64,000 bases of DNA, from NCBI RefSeq assembly GCF_014145325.1, contig NZ_JACHTF010000017.1, positions 1 through 64,000 on the forward strand, in the 5' to 3' direction. Origin of the DNA: Marilutibacter spongiae. Its GTDB lineage: Bacteria; Pseudomonadota; Gammaproteobacteria; Xanthomonadales; Xanthomonadaceae. Positions 25,884 through 37,153 of this stretch are shown here, in pieces (position 1 is the stretch's first letter; the number at the start of each line of letters is the position of its first letter). The notes under the pieces are model-generated. The model saw only the letters and a program-made list of their open reading frames with translations, was not told the DNA's origin and ran no database searches. The position numbers were made by a program, and so were the translations under genes.

Positions 25884-28247
25884 TCACTTGATCCAGCCCG
25901 GAACCTCGATTCGAGCGTCCTCGCCGGGGGCTTCGGGCACCTCCATCAGGCCGATATCGGTGCCATCCTCGACGGTCTGGGCCGAGATCAGCAGGTCCTG
26001 CCGCGAGGATGCGCTGAACCCGGTGGTGGCGCTGAGGTGGTCGGGATCGAGGCAGCGGATCGGTCCCGGATCCACGCCAGGCGCCAGGCCGATCGTGCGC
26101 AGGCCGCTCAGGCAATCCGGTTGCGGCTCGATGTAGTCGATGCTGCCGTCCTCGGCCACCGTCCAGGCCTGGAAGCGCCAACGGGTCGGGCGCTGCGCGT
26201 CGATCCGCTTCACCCGCGCGAGGTCGAGGTCGAAATCGGTCGCCCAGAGGCCATCTTCCGCGATCCGGGTGAACAGGATGCGTTCGTTGGCGCGGTCCAC
26301 CCGGGCCAGGGTGACGCCCTCGATCTTCGCCATCACCTTCCACGGCGAAACCTGCCGGTCCAGCAGGACCAGGCACAGCTTGCCGGACGCATCGCGCACG
26401 GTCATCAGCATCCGCCCGGGATCGGGCAGGTACATCGCCTGCATGACCCGGAAGCCCGGCCCCGGCATCGGCAGGAAGCTGACCTGTCCACGAGTGGGGA
26501 TCACCTCGTACACCCCTTCGCGTCCGTTGTCGTCGTGGCCCACGACCAGCATCCGGCGACTGTCGTACGCCCACTCGGGGCGGCTGTGGGTGGCCGGATG
26601 GATGCCCTCGACCTGGCGCAGGCTGCTGGGTTGCTCCAGGTCCGCCCACCACAGGTGGAAATGGCCGGAGCGATCGGAACTGAAGACCAGCTGGCGTCCA
26701 TCGGGCGCCAGCGACGGCAGGGTGTCGCGGCCCGAGGACGCGAACAGGTGCTCGCGCCGCATGGGCTGCGATTGATCGCTGCGGGTCGCCATGAACAGCC
26801 CGAACTGCGGCCTGCGCCGCACGAACGCCATGACCCCCGCGCGGCGGGCGACGCTGGGGCTCTGCGCATCGTCGAGGCCGAGGTCGCGGATCGTCCCGCT
26901 GGCGATATCCACCTGGTAGAGCCGGGTCTCGCTGTCGATGCGCCGGCCGAACACCATGCCGCTGCCGTCGGGCAACCAGTCCCAGCCGCGGAACTCGCCA
27001 CCGATGCTCGTCAACTGCTCGGCCTCGCCTCCCGTGGCGCGCACCCGCCACAGGTCGCCGACCTGGGGGTTTCGGATGAACCCGATCCACTCGCCATCGG
27101 GCGAATAGCGCGGCGCGTAGTCCAGCGACATGCCGTCGCCGACGCCGGGCAGCGCGGACCATTCGCCGCTGGCCAGGCGCAGCAGGCGCAGGCTGCTGCT
27201 GCCGGTCGACATGCGCATGCTGCCGAAGACCATGCCCTGGCTGTCGGGCGTCCAGTCGAAGCTCACCAGGTCGTCGACGTTGCAGTTGGCGACGTTGCGC
27301 TCGGTGCCGCCGCCACTGGCGGCGGTCACCAGCACCTGGCACGCCTTCCCGGGCCCGTAGCGCACATACGCGATCTCGCGACCGTCCGGCGACCACGAGG
27401 GTGCGCGATCCGAGACGCCGTCGGGCGGAAAGCTGATCTGCCGTGGCTGCGAGCCGTTGGTGGTCTGGACCTGGATCACCGTGCCGCGACGATTCGGCAG
27501 CGTCGAGGCGTAGGCGGCCATGGAGGCGTCGGGAGACAAGGTCGGCGACAACTCGAAGCCCGGTGCGGAGCTCAGCAGGCGATAGGGACGCGGGGGCGTG
27601 GCGATGATCTCGCCATGGGCGTGGGGCTCGGATGCCAGCACGGCCCCCTCCTCGCGGCTGGTGCGGCCCAGCAGGACGAACGCGAGCGCGAGGGCGGCGA
27701 CGACGGCCACCGCGACCACGACCACGCGTTCGCGCAGCCACCAGCGCGACGGCTGCCGTGAAGCCGACATGCGCAACAGCTCGGGAGCCTCGTCCCGCGC
27801 GACGTGTGCCCCGCCATCGCGCGCCTGCGCGGCGGCGTGCTCGCCCGGACTGGCCGGCAGCCACTCGGTCTCGGCCAGCAAACGGTATCCGGACTTGGCG
27901 ATGGTCTCGATGTACGCCGGGCTGTCGCGCCGCTCACCGAAGGCTTTGCGCAACTGGGTCACCGCCTGGGTCACCACGTCGTCGCCCGGCAGGGTGTCGG
28001 GCCATACCTGGGCCAGCAACTGGTCCCGGCTGACCACCTTGCCCGGACTGTCGGCCAGCACCCGCAGCACGCCCATCGCCTTGGGGGTGATGCGGCGGGG
28101 CCGACGCGCGCCCGGCGCCACCACCTCGCGCAACGGCACGTCGACGATGCATTCGCCGACGCGCAGGCGTTCGTGGGGAGGCAATGAAGGAGTGCTCAGG
28201 TTCGACATCTGGCCGACAAACATGTGGTAACCCGCCATGATCGGCAT
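25884..28247 (-). CDS. membrane-anchored winged-helix regulator with TolB-like beta-propeller
   Basis: A 787-residue CadC-like protein. Residues about 30-128 form an OmpR/PhoB-type winged helix (LRVGECIVDVPLREVV, SRDQLLAQVWPDTLPGDDVV, YIETIAKSGYRLL). One transmembrane helix lies at about 174-194. The periplasmic part has repeated PD40/TolB-type blades such as APSWSPDGREIAYV, APRYSPDGEWIGFI and PSLAPDGRQLVFSSDRSG. The arrangement suggests sensing outside the membrane and DNA binding inside. Start sites at 28247 or 28208 are both possible. Regulated genes are unknown. Confidence 0.83.
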   Translation of the reverse strand: MPIMAGYHMFVGQMSNLSTPSLPPHERLRVGECIVDVPLREVVAPGARRPRRITPKAMGVLRVLADSPGKVVSRDQLLAQVWPDTLPGDDVVTQAVTQLRKAFGERRDSPAYIETIAKSGYRLLAETEWLPASPGEHAAAQARDGGAHVARDEAPELLRMSASRQPSRWWLRERVVVVAVAVVAALALAFVLLGRTSREEGAVLASEPHAHGEIIATPPRPYRLLSSAPGFELSPTLSPDASMAAYASTLPNRRGTVIQVQTTNGSQPRQISFPPDGVSDRAPSWSPDGREIAYVRYGPGKACQVLVTAASGGGTERNVANCNVDDLVSFDWTPDSQGMVFGSMRMSTGSSSLRLLRLASGEWSALPGVGDGMSLDYAPRYSPDGEWIGFIRNPQVGDLWRVRATGGEAEQLTSIGGEFRGWDWLPDGSGMVFGRRIDSETRLYQVDIASGTIRDLGLDDAQSPSVARRAGVMAFVRRRPQFGLFMATRSDQSQPMRREHLFASSGRDTLPSLAPDGRQLVFSSDRSGHFHLWWADLEQPSSLRQVEGIHPATHSRPEWAYDSRRMLVVGHDDNGREGVYEVIPTRGQVSFLPMPGPGFRVMQAMYLPDPGRMLMTVRDASGKLCLVLLDRQVSPWKVMAKIEGVTLARVDRANERILFTRIAEDGLWATDFDLDLARVKRIDAQRPTRWRFQAWTVAEDGSIDYIEPQPDCLSGLRTIGLAPGVDPGPIRCLDPDHLSATTGFSASSRQDLLISAQTVEDGTDIGLMEVPEAPGEDARIEVPGWIK

Positions 28248-28658
28248 GTGCCGAAAGGTCGGGCGCGCCCAGCCACCAGATTCGGCAAATTGCGTCGCCG
28301 CGCGTGGCCAAGCGGATCACGGCCGGCGATTCTAACGTGGATGGGCAGTCCTGCCCCGCAGGAACCCGCACCAGGCCCTCTCTCGCCGAAGTCCCATTAC
28401 GCAAGGATTCATCATTCGCGCCTACGGGCGCTTTTTTTTGTTCAGCTTCCGGAGCGTTCCTGAGAGCCGGCCGCGTCGGGTGGCGCGAGAGGCCCCGAAC
28501 ACGGTTGACGCAGAGCCAGGAGCCCGCCGCCCCTTCAAGATTGCGGCCCCGATGGCCGCAATGCCTGCACGTACACCGGCGTTGGCGCTCCCGGCGCGCC
28601 TGCCCCTGGCCTGCAAGGCCCGGTCGCGGACGCGTCCCGGGCCCTGCACCGGGCGTCT
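28248..28658. other. 411-bp intergenic region with hairpins
   Basis: No credible protein gene was seen. The left half (28248-28440) ends in a plus-strand terminator (28418-28439) although no plus-strand gene precedes it. The right half contains a clean palindrome, ATTGCGGCC and GGCCGCAAT around CCGAT at about 28539-28561, with no T-run. A divergent promoter for the wHTH gene must lie in the left part. Confidence 0.55.
28418..28439 (+). terminator. orphan rho-independent terminator
   Basis: GCGCC, loop TACG, GGCGC, then eight T and a G. The stem is short but the T-run is excellent. On the plus strand the nearest upstream gene in that direction is ppa, nearly 8 kb away, so the terminator may end a small RNA transcribed from 28250-28440. 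Confidence 0.7.
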
Positions 28659-30693
<2,035 letters not shown>

Positions 30694-30762
30694 CTTCAGG
30701 CCGCTATTTGAACATGCCCGGGCCGCCGGGGGCCAATCCCGGCGGCACGCGGGCGACGGGGT

Positions 30763-32364
30763 TCATTCGGGCGTGAACAGCAGGTCCTGGTAGTCGAAGC
30801 TGAAATCCGCCAGCGGCGACACCGCCTGCATGGTGATCCGCTCGACCTCACCCTTCGCGTCCAGCGCGAAGGTGGCGTACGCCGGTTCGATCGACGCATC
30901 GTCCCAGTCGACGCGGAAGGTGTCGTAGCGCGCATGCGTCAGCGTGCCGCGCATGCCGGGCGTCTGTTCGAAGTCCATCCTCAGGCGCCCGTCCGCCAGT
31001 TCGACGGCGATGGGGCCGTACCATGGGTCGGCGTAGCGGCCGGCGTAGACCGGCAGCGGCGCGGCCGGCTTGCCGGTGCCGGCGCCCTTGGCCTTGTCCT
31101 GGGCGGCGATCGCATCCAGCGCGCCCAGCGCGGCGTCGACGCGCGCCTGCTTGAATGCGGCGAAGTCGCCCACCCAGTCTCGCCCGGGCAGGCCCATGTA
31201 ATGGTCGAGCAGTTCGTACATCAGGCCCTTCAGGACCACGCCGTCCTCGGAGTTGATGTGCAGGGCGAAGCCGACGTCGAGGCTGGGCACCAGCACCACC
31301 ATCGACTGCATGCCCAGCACCGCACCGCCGTGCTCGATGATCTTCACCCCGCGGTAGTCCTGCACGCCCCAGCCCAGGGCGTAGCTGGAGAACTGCGGCG
31401 TCGTTTCCGCGATGGGCGCGGGGGCCTGCTGGATCGGCACGTGCACCTGCGGCGTCCACATTTCGCGCGAGGCGTCTTCGCTGAAGAGGCGCGTGCCGCC
31501 CTCGCCGCCTCCGGGCAAGGCCCCATGACCGAGCTGGATGGCCAGCCAGCGCCCCATGTCGCGAGCGTTAGATGCCAGAAGCCCGGCCGGCGCGATCACC
31601 TGCGGCAGCCCGGCGGTCTCGTCGAGCATCTCCTGCTTGCCGATGCCGCGGATGCGGCCATCGATGCGAGCGTGCGGCTGGGCGCGGTCGGGATTGGCCA
31701 GCAGGTCGGCGACATCGGTGGTCGAGGCATCCATGCCCGCCGGCCGCAGCACGTGTTCGCGGACGAACGCCTCCCACGACTGGCCGCTCACCGCCTCGAT
31801 CAGCTGCCCGGCGACCACGTAGAGCACGTTGTCGTACGCGTAGCCGCTGCGAAAGCTGCTGGCGGGCTTGATGTGGCGCAGGGCATCGACGATGTCACGC
31901 CGGCTCCGCGAGGTGCGCGGCACGAACATCAGGTCGCCCGCGCCCAGGCCCAGCCCGCTGCGGTGCACGAGCAGGTCGCGCACGGTGATCTCGCGCGTCA
32001 CCCAGGGGTCGTACATCTGGAAGCCGGGCAGGTGGTCGATGACCTTGTCGTCCCAGCCGATGCGCCCTTCGTCCACCAGCAGCGCGAGCGCCGCCGCCGT
32101 GAAGGCCTTGGTGGTCGAGCCGATCACGAACAGCGTGTCGGGGTCCACGGGCTGGTTCCCGCCCAGGCGGCGCACGCCGTAGCCCCGGGCGACCACGTTC
32201 TCGCCGCCCTCGACGATCGAGACGGCCATGCCCGGCACGCCATGCGCCTTCATCGCCGCCTCCACGCGCGCATCCAGGTCGTCCGGCGGTGCCGCGCCCG
32301 CGGTGCCCGCCAGCAGTGCTCCCATGCCCATGGCGAACAGTCGGAAGGAACAGGTGCGAAGCAT
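30763..32364 (-). CDS. secreted serine hydrolase, beta-lactamase/S12 type
   Basis: A 533-residue periplasmic protein. The signal peptide runs MLRTCSFRLFAMGMGALLAG to about residue 24. The penicillin-recognising active-site motifs are S83-T-T-K86, a YxN (in SGYAYDN) and a HGG in place of KTG. Relatives include D-aminopeptidases, DD-peptidases and esterases. A C-terminal lipocalin-like extension (from about residue 430) is common in this family. AAGGAG supports the start. It is the last gene of the leftward D-amino-acid locus and lies 32 bp after the YkvI-type permease. Confidence 0.87.
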   Translation of the reverse strand: MLRTCSFRLFAMGMGALLAGTAGAAPPDDLDARVEAAMKAHGVPGMAVSIVEGGENVVARGYGVRRLGGNQPVDPDTLFVIGSTTKAFTAAALALLVDEGRIGWDDKVIDHLPGFQMYDPWVTREITVRDLLVHRSGLGLGAGDLMFVPRTSRSRRDIVDALRHIKPASSFRSGYAYDNVLYVVAGQLIEAVSGQSWEAFVREHVLRPAGMDASTTDVADLLANPDRAQPHARIDGRIRGIGKQEMLDETAGLPQVIAPAGLLASNARDMGRWLAIQLGHGALPGGGEGGTRLFSEDASREMWTPQVHVPIQQAPAPIAETTPQFSSYALGWGVQDYRGVKIIEHGGAVLGMQSMVVLVPSLDVGFALHINSEDGVVLKGLMYELLDHYMGLPGRDWVGDFAAFKQARVDAALGALDAIAAQDKAKGAGTGKPAAPLPVYAGRYADPWYGPIAVELADGRLRMDFEQTPGMRGTLTHARYDTFRVDWDDASIEPAYATFALDAKGEVERITMQAVSPLADFSFDYQDLLFTPE

Positions 32365-32396
32365 CGGGATCTCCTTGGTCGGGCGTTGGGATGGGG

Positions 32397-33515
32397 TCAG
32401 GGCACGGCCGTGGCCGGCGCCGAGCGGTGGCGCCACAACCAGGCGCCGCCCAGCGTCAGCAGCGGCAATACGTAGACCAGCAGGAACAGCCAGGACAGCG
32501 CCCGGTAGCCTTGGGCGATCAGTGCCACCAGGCCGAAGCGGTCGGCGATGAAGATCGAGCCGACCAGCAGCACCGTCGCGATCAGCAGGCGCGCCTGCAC
32601 GGGCAGGCCCGACTGTCGCCGCGCGCGCCAGGCCGCCGACACGCGTTCGTTGATGGCATGCACGGCGCCGACCCCGCTCTCGAGCAGGGCCAGGAAGATC
32701 ATGGCCTGGAACAGCAGGTGGAACCACGGCCGCCCGAGCTGCCGCAGCATGTAGTCCGACGGCAGCGTCTCGGTGGCGATGGACGGGTACCACGCGACCA
32801 TGCAGACGAAGAACAGCAGAGCCGGCAGCATGGCCAGCGGACCGGCCAGCACGCCCGCGACCAAGGCGTCGCGCCGCGAGAGGAAGTGGCGCGCGACCGG
32901 CAGCACGATCACCGCGCCGACGATGTTGTAGCCGGCGTAGGTGAGGCCACCCAGGGCCCAGCCCGTGGTCGCGACCTCAGGCTCGAAGCCGGAGAGGATG
33001 CGGTCGCCGAAGGTACTGAACGAGAACACCAGGAACAGCGCATACACGCTGTAGAGGAACAGCGACGCCCACTTGAACAGGCGCTCCACCGCGCCATTGC
33101 CGAACGCGGCCACGATGCCCGTGCCGGCCATCAGGCACAGCGTGCCCACGATCAGCGGCGCGCCGGTCATGGCCTGCACGATCGCGCCGGCCGCCGCGCC
33201 GAACACCGCGAGGATCAATACCAGGAACAGCACGTAGGCGGCTTCGAACAGGCCCCAGAGCGGCCCCAGCAAGGTGCGGAAGAAGCGCTGGTATTCGAAC
33301 GAGCGGGTGGCCTGGGCGAACATGAAGGTCGCCGCGCACACCAGGCTCCAGATCAGCATCGCCAGCAGCATCCCCTCGACGCCGCCCCAAGGCCCGCTGG
33401 GCATGAAGAACTCGGCGAGCTCTCGCCCGGTCGCGTAGCCACCGCCAATGACGACCGACTTGAACGCCAGGCCCGGCAGCAGGTAACGCTGGAACCAGGT
33501 CGAGCGACCGCTCAC
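32397..33515 (-). CDS. YkvI family membrane transporter
   Basis: About 372 residues, nearly all hydrophobic, with ten or so predicted helices. The opening LLPGLAFKSVVIGGGYATGRELAEFF is typical of YkvI proteins, which look like distant members of the amino-acid/sodium transporter superfamily. Transport of an amino acid or small peptide is inferred from context: it lies between the DUF1611 (DgcN-like) gene and a serine hydrolase. The start used is GTG 33515 (MSGRSTWF) with GAGG seven bases upstream; a GTG at 33539 is an alternative. Confidence 0.8.
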   Translation of the reverse strand: MSGRSTWFQRYLLPGLAFKSVVIGGGYATGRELAEFFMPSGPWGGVEGMLLAMLIWSLVCAATFMFAQATRSFEYQRFFRTLLGPLWGLFEAAYVLFLVLILAVFGAAAGAIVQAMTGAPLIVGTLCLMAGTGIVAAFGNGAVERLFKWASLFLYSVYALFLVFSFSTFGDRILSGFEPEVATTGWALGGLTYAGYNIVGAVIVLPVARHFLSRRDALVAGVLAGPLAMLPALLFFVCMVAWYPSIATETLPSDYMLRQLGRPWFHLLFQAMIFLALLESGVGAVHAINERVSAAWRARRQSGLPVQARLLIATVLLVGSIFIADRFGLVALIAQGYRALSWLFLLVYVLPLLTLGGAWLWRHRSAPATAVP

Positions 33516-33573
33516 GACCCTGCCTCGACCCGCCAGCACGCGCCCTGCCTTGCCCGGATGCGCCGCCCGGGCC

Positions 33574-34632
33574 TCATGCCGGCGCCAGGCACTCGGCGAC
33601 GAGCCGCTCGAACGCCTCGCCCCCGCGCATCGGGTCGGCGACCGGGCAATCCAGCCGCCTCGCCTCGTCCTCCAGCAGTCGCGCGGCGGCGTCCGCGTCG
33701 AGGTGCGCGGTGTTCAGGCTGACGCCCGCACAGCGGATCGCGGGGTTGGTGCGCTGGCCCAGGCGGATCGCCATGCAGATGGTCTCCTCGATCGTTGGCA
33801 CGGCATGGCCGGGATAGCCGAGCATGGCCTTGCGCCCTGCCTGGTGGCAAACCACCAGCACATCGGGCTGGCTGCCATGCAACAACGCCAACGAGACGCC
33901 GGCGTAGGCGGGATGGAACAGCGAGCCCTGCCCTTCGACGACGTCCCAGTGGCCGGGCGCGGCCGCGGGCGACAGCAGTTCCGCCGCTCCGGCGGCGAAG
34001 TCCGACACCACCGCGTCCATCGGCATGCCGCCGCCGGCGATCAGGATGCCGGTCTGTCCGGTCGCCCGGAAATCCGCGTCGACGCCGCGCTCCCGGAACG
34101 CGCCGGCCAGGGCGAGCGCCGTGTATTTCTTGCCGAGTGCGCAATCCGTGCCGATCGTCAGCAGGCGCTTGCCGCTGCGTCGCCGGCCGCTGGCCACCGG
34201 GATGGCCGCGGGTGGCTGGCGGACGTCGATCAACTGGCGCCCCATCCGATCGGCCGCCTCGCGCAGCGCCGGGATGTCGCGCAGGCGCGCATGCATGCCG
34301 CTGACGATGTCGAGACCCGCCTCCAGGCCTTCCACCAGCGCGGCGACCCAGTGCGACGGGATGAAGCCGCCGGCGTTGGCGACACCGATGACCATCGCGC
34401 GCGCGCCACGGGCATGCGCGTGCGCCGGCGTCATGGCGGGCAGGCCGGTGCTCACCGAGCCACCCGCCAGGGCATGCTCGCCGATGCAACGGTCGGGCGC
34501 CCAGTCGCGCAGGCCGAACGCGGTCTTGGCGTAACCCGGTTCGGTGGTGTCGCCGAGGAACAGCAGGTAGGGGCCGGGCAGCGACAACTGCGTCGCGGCC
34601 CGGGGGGCGTGTTCGATGGGCATGGCTGTCAT
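33574..34632 (-). CDS. dgcN: DUF1611 protein, DgcN-like D-glutamate N-acetyltransferase
   Basis: A 352-residue DUF1611 protein. The N-terminal Rossmann-like part holds VIGVANAGGFIPSHW, and the C-terminal P-loop-like motif is IGTDCALGKKYTALAL. Downstream GQTGILIAGGGMPMDAVVSDF and VVEGQGSLFHPAYAGVSLALL are family hallmarks. Members studied in marine bacteria (DgcN) acetylate D-glutamate so that DgcA can racemise the N-acetyl form. An enolase-superfamily DgcA/epimerase homologue lies in the same locus at 40063-41082, which supports the assignment; the substrate is still inference. GGAG lies eight bases upstream of ATG 34632. Confidence 0.78.
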   Translation of the reverse strand: MTAMPIEHAPRAATQLSLPGPYLLFLGDTTEPGYAKTAFGLRDWAPDRCIGEHALAGGSVSTGLPAMTPAHAHARGARAMVIGVANAGGFIPSHWVAALVEGLEAGLDIVSGMHARLRDIPALREAADRMGRQLIDVRQPPAAIPVASGRRRSGKRLLTIGTDCALGKKYTALALAGAFRERGVDADFRATGQTGILIAGGGMPMDAVVSDFAAGAAELLSPAAAPGHWDVVEGQGSLFHPAYAGVSLALLHGSQPDVLVVCHQAGRKAMLGYPGHAVPTIEETICMAIRLGQRTNPAIRCAGVSLNTAHLDADAAARLLEDEARRLDCPVADPMRGGEAFERLVAECLAPA

Positions 34633-34662
34633 GCGTTGCGCTCCGGCATCCGTGTCCGCGGG

Positions 34663-37023
34663 CTAGAACCGGTAGTCCACCTCGATGCCGAAGGTCCGCG
34701 GAAGGATCGGCGCGGCCAGCCAGCTGGCCGTCGCGCCGGTGACCTGGTTGTCGTTGCTCGAGATCGAGGTGTAGCCGCGCTGGTCGGTCGCGTTCTTGAC
34801 GTAGGCGCGGAACGACCAGTTGGCATTGCTCAGCGAGGCATGCAGGTCGAGCGAGTAGTAGCTGTCGAGCTCGAGCGGCGGGGTGATCGTGGTGTCGAGC
34901 ACCGTGGGCGGCGTGGTGTCGGTGGTGATGACCTGGCGCTCGGTGGTGCCGCCGACGCGATCGTCGATCCAGCGAAGCCCCGCGCCGAGGGCACCCTGCC
35001 AGTTGTCGCCGACGTCGAAGTAGTAGTCGGCCGTGGTCGAGAACGAATACTTCGGCACGTAGGGCATGCGGTCGCCCTTCAGGCCGGAGTTGACCTGGAC
35101 CACGTAGGGCGGCGACGGGATCACCAGGGTCGGGAAGTCCTGGGTCAGGTCGGCGTCGGTGTAGGCCGCGTTGAAGCCGAGGTGGAAGTCGGCGGTGGGA
35201 CGGTACTGCGCCGCGAACTCCAGGCCCTGGCTGGTCGCCGTGCCGCCGTTGACCAGGCCCGAGGCCCCGTTGAAGGTGGCCACCACCTGGATGTCTTCCC
35301 AGTCGATCTTGTATGCCGCCAGGTCGATCAGCAGGCGGTTGTCGGCGAACCCGGACTTGAGGCCGAGCTCGTAGCTGGTCAGCGTCGAGGAGTCGACCGA
35401 GGCCGGCACGCCTGGCAGCAGCACGTTGGGGCCGCCGGGCTGGTAGCCGGTGGCGACCTTGCCGTACAGCATGCTGTCGTCGCCCAGCTTGTATTGCGGG
35501 GTCACGCTCCAGGTGAACACGTCCTCGCTGGAGCCGTTGGGCGACTCGCCCAGCGGCAACAGGATGCCGCCGACCACGTTCTGGCTGAAGGTCTGGTCGT
35601 TCTCGGCGTAGCGCACGCCGGCGCCCAGCTTGAAGCGATCGGTGAAGGCGTAGCTGGCGTTGGCGAAGACCGCGGTTTCCTTGTAGTCGGTCGGCAGGTA
35701 GAGCAGGGCCAGGGTGCCGGCGATGTCGTCGTAGGGCGCAGGCAGCGGGCTGCCGTCGAGCTGGTTGAGCGTGATCAGCTGGCTGTTGCCGCCCTCCTCC
35801 TTGGTGTGGAACACGCCCAGCATCCATTCCAGCGGCGAGCCGGCCTTGGAGGTCAGGCGGAACTCCTGGGTGAACTTGTCCAGCTGCAGCCCGTTGTCGA
35901 AGTAGGAGCTGCCGCCCTCGGGCAGGCCCAGCGCCAGGTCGGCGAAGTTGCCGTAGGCGACCGTGGTGTCCTGGCGACGCAGCGTGTCGGTCTCCGAGTA
36001 GCCGGTCGCGGAGGTGAAGTCCGCCCAGCCGAAGTCGACCTCCAGGGTCGCGGCGTAGTAGTCGATGTCCTTGCGGAAGACCTCGTCCACCCAGACCCGG
36101 TTCTCCAGGTCGCCGTCGAGCGGCGAACCATCGGCGGGGTCGAGCGCGGTGAACGCGTTGTTGTCGCTGTCGATGGTCTGGCGCATCGCGCTCAGCTTCA
36201 GGCTGGCGCGTTCGCCCTGCCACATCAGCGCCGCACGCGCGCTGGTCTGCAGGACGTCGTTGATGTCCTCTTCGCCGTCCACCGCGTTGTCGATGTAGCC
36301 CGGCGCATCATTGCGCGAGTAGCTCAGGCGCAGCGCCAGGCTGTCGCGCACCAGCGGCAGGTTGGCGCCGAAGCGCACGTTGTGGCCGGTGCCGCCGTCG
36401 CCGACGCTGGACAGGCCGCCGCCGATGCGGAACTCGGTGGCGGTCGTATCCGGCGCCACCGTCACGTACTTGAGCAGGCCACCCATCGAACCGGCGCCGT
36501 ACAGGGTGCCCTGCGGGCCGCGCTGGACCTCGACGCGGTCGATGTCGTAGGGCAGCAGGTCGAGCGCGAGGATCGTCGCCGCCTGGTACAGGCCGCTCGA
36601 GCCGACCGGCGTCTCGTCGATATAGGTGCCCACGGTCGAGCCCGAGGACAGCGGCGCGATGCCGCGCATGCTCACCGTCGTCTTGCCCGGGGTGCCGCCG
36701 GCGGACACGTTCAGGCCGGGCACGTAGTCGGAGTAGTCGCTGAGCTGGGTCGCGCTGGCCTGCTCGATCCGCGCCCCGCCGATCACGCTGATGGCCGAGG
36801 GCACTTCGCGGATGTTCTCCACGCGCTTGTTGGCCGTGACCATGACCGTGTCCAGGTCGACCGCCCGTTGCGGCGCGGCCGGTGCCGTTGCATCGGCCGG
36901 CGCTTCGGGCGTCCCGGCCTCCTGCGCGATGGCGGGCGTGGCGGCGGCCAGTGCCAGCGCACAGGCAACGGCACCGACCAGGGGCGTACGGCGCAGGGCC
37001 GGCGTGGGCTTCGACATGTTCAT
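34663..37023 (-). CDS. TonB-dependent outer-membrane receptor of the D-amino-acid locus
   Basis: A 786-residue outer-membrane transporter. A signal peptide ends near AIAQEAG, followed by the TonB-box-like DLDTVMVTANKR, the plug with VPSAISVIGGARIEQ and RVEVQRGPQGTLYGAGSMGG, and a barrel ending in TFGIEVDYRF. It resembles receptors with the VTANKR plug start. Because it is transcribed with the DgcN-like gene and a permease, it probably imports the peptide or amino-acid substrate of the locus. Its promoter lies inside the preceding gene's 3' end (see 37125-37153). Confidence 0.92.
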   Translation of the reverse strand: MNMSKPTPALRRTPLVGAVACALALAAATPAIAQEAGTPEAPADATAPAAPQRAVDLDTVMVTANKRVENIREVPSAISVIGGARIEQASATQLSDYSDYVPGLNVSAGGTPGKTTVSMRGIAPLSSGSTVGTYIDETPVGSSGLYQAATILALDLLPYDIDRVEVQRGPQGTLYGAGSMGGLLKYVTVAPDTTATEFRIGGGLSSVGDGGTGHNVRFGANLPLVRDSLALRLSYSRNDAPGYIDNAVDGEEDINDVLQTSARAALMWQGERASLKLSAMRQTIDSDNNAFTALDPADGSPLDGDLENRVWVDEVFRKDIDYYAATLEVDFGWADFTSATGYSETDTLRRQDTTVAYGNFADLALGLPEGGSSYFDNGLQLDKFTQEFRLTSKAGSPLEWMLGVFHTKEEGGNSQLITLNQLDGSPLPAPYDDIAGTLALLYLPTDYKETAVFANASYAFTDRFKLGAGVRYAENDQTFSQNVVGGILLPLGESPNGSSEDVFTWSVTPQYKLGDDSMLYGKVATGYQPGGPNVLLPGVPASVDSSTLTSYELGLKSGFADNRLLIDLAAYKIDWEDIQVVATFNGASGLVNGGTATSQGLEFAAQYRPTADFHLGFNAAYTDADLTQDFPTLVIPSPPYVVQVNSGLKGDRMPYVPKYSFSTTADYYFDVGDNWQGALGAGLRWIDDRVGGTTERQVITTDTTPPTVLDTTITPPLELDSYYSLDLHASLSNANWSFRAYVKNATDQRGYTSISSNDNQVTGATASWLAAPILPRTFGIEVDYRF

Positions 37024-37124
37024 TCGACTCCTCCAGGAAGGGTTCGGGTCCGGTGCGATGGCGGCATCGCGGGTGCGTGGCCGCCCATCCGTTCGCCTGA
37101 TTAGAAAATTAAATCCCCAATAGG

Positions 37125-37153
37125 ACTATTTAGCCCATTTGGAAAATTGTCAA
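37125..37153 (-). promoter_or_regulatory. promoter and putative operator of the receptor-dgcN-ykvI-hydrolase operon
   Basis: The minus strand reads TTGACA (37148-37153), a 17-bp spacer and AATAGT (37125-37130). The -35 is followed directly by ATTTTCCAAAT, and almost the same block, TTTTTCCAATC, follows the -35 of the promoter at 43248-43276. The -35 overlaps the stop codon of the deacylase gene. Surrounding sequence is AT-rich compared with the genome. The shared block is proposed as a regulator site. Confidence 0.65.

Noticed and set aside
28539-28561. Palindrome ATTGCGGCC/GGCCGCAAT as thiC terminator
   Set aside because: It lies about 100 bp beyond the thiC stop and has no T-run on the minus strand, so I did not call it a terminator.
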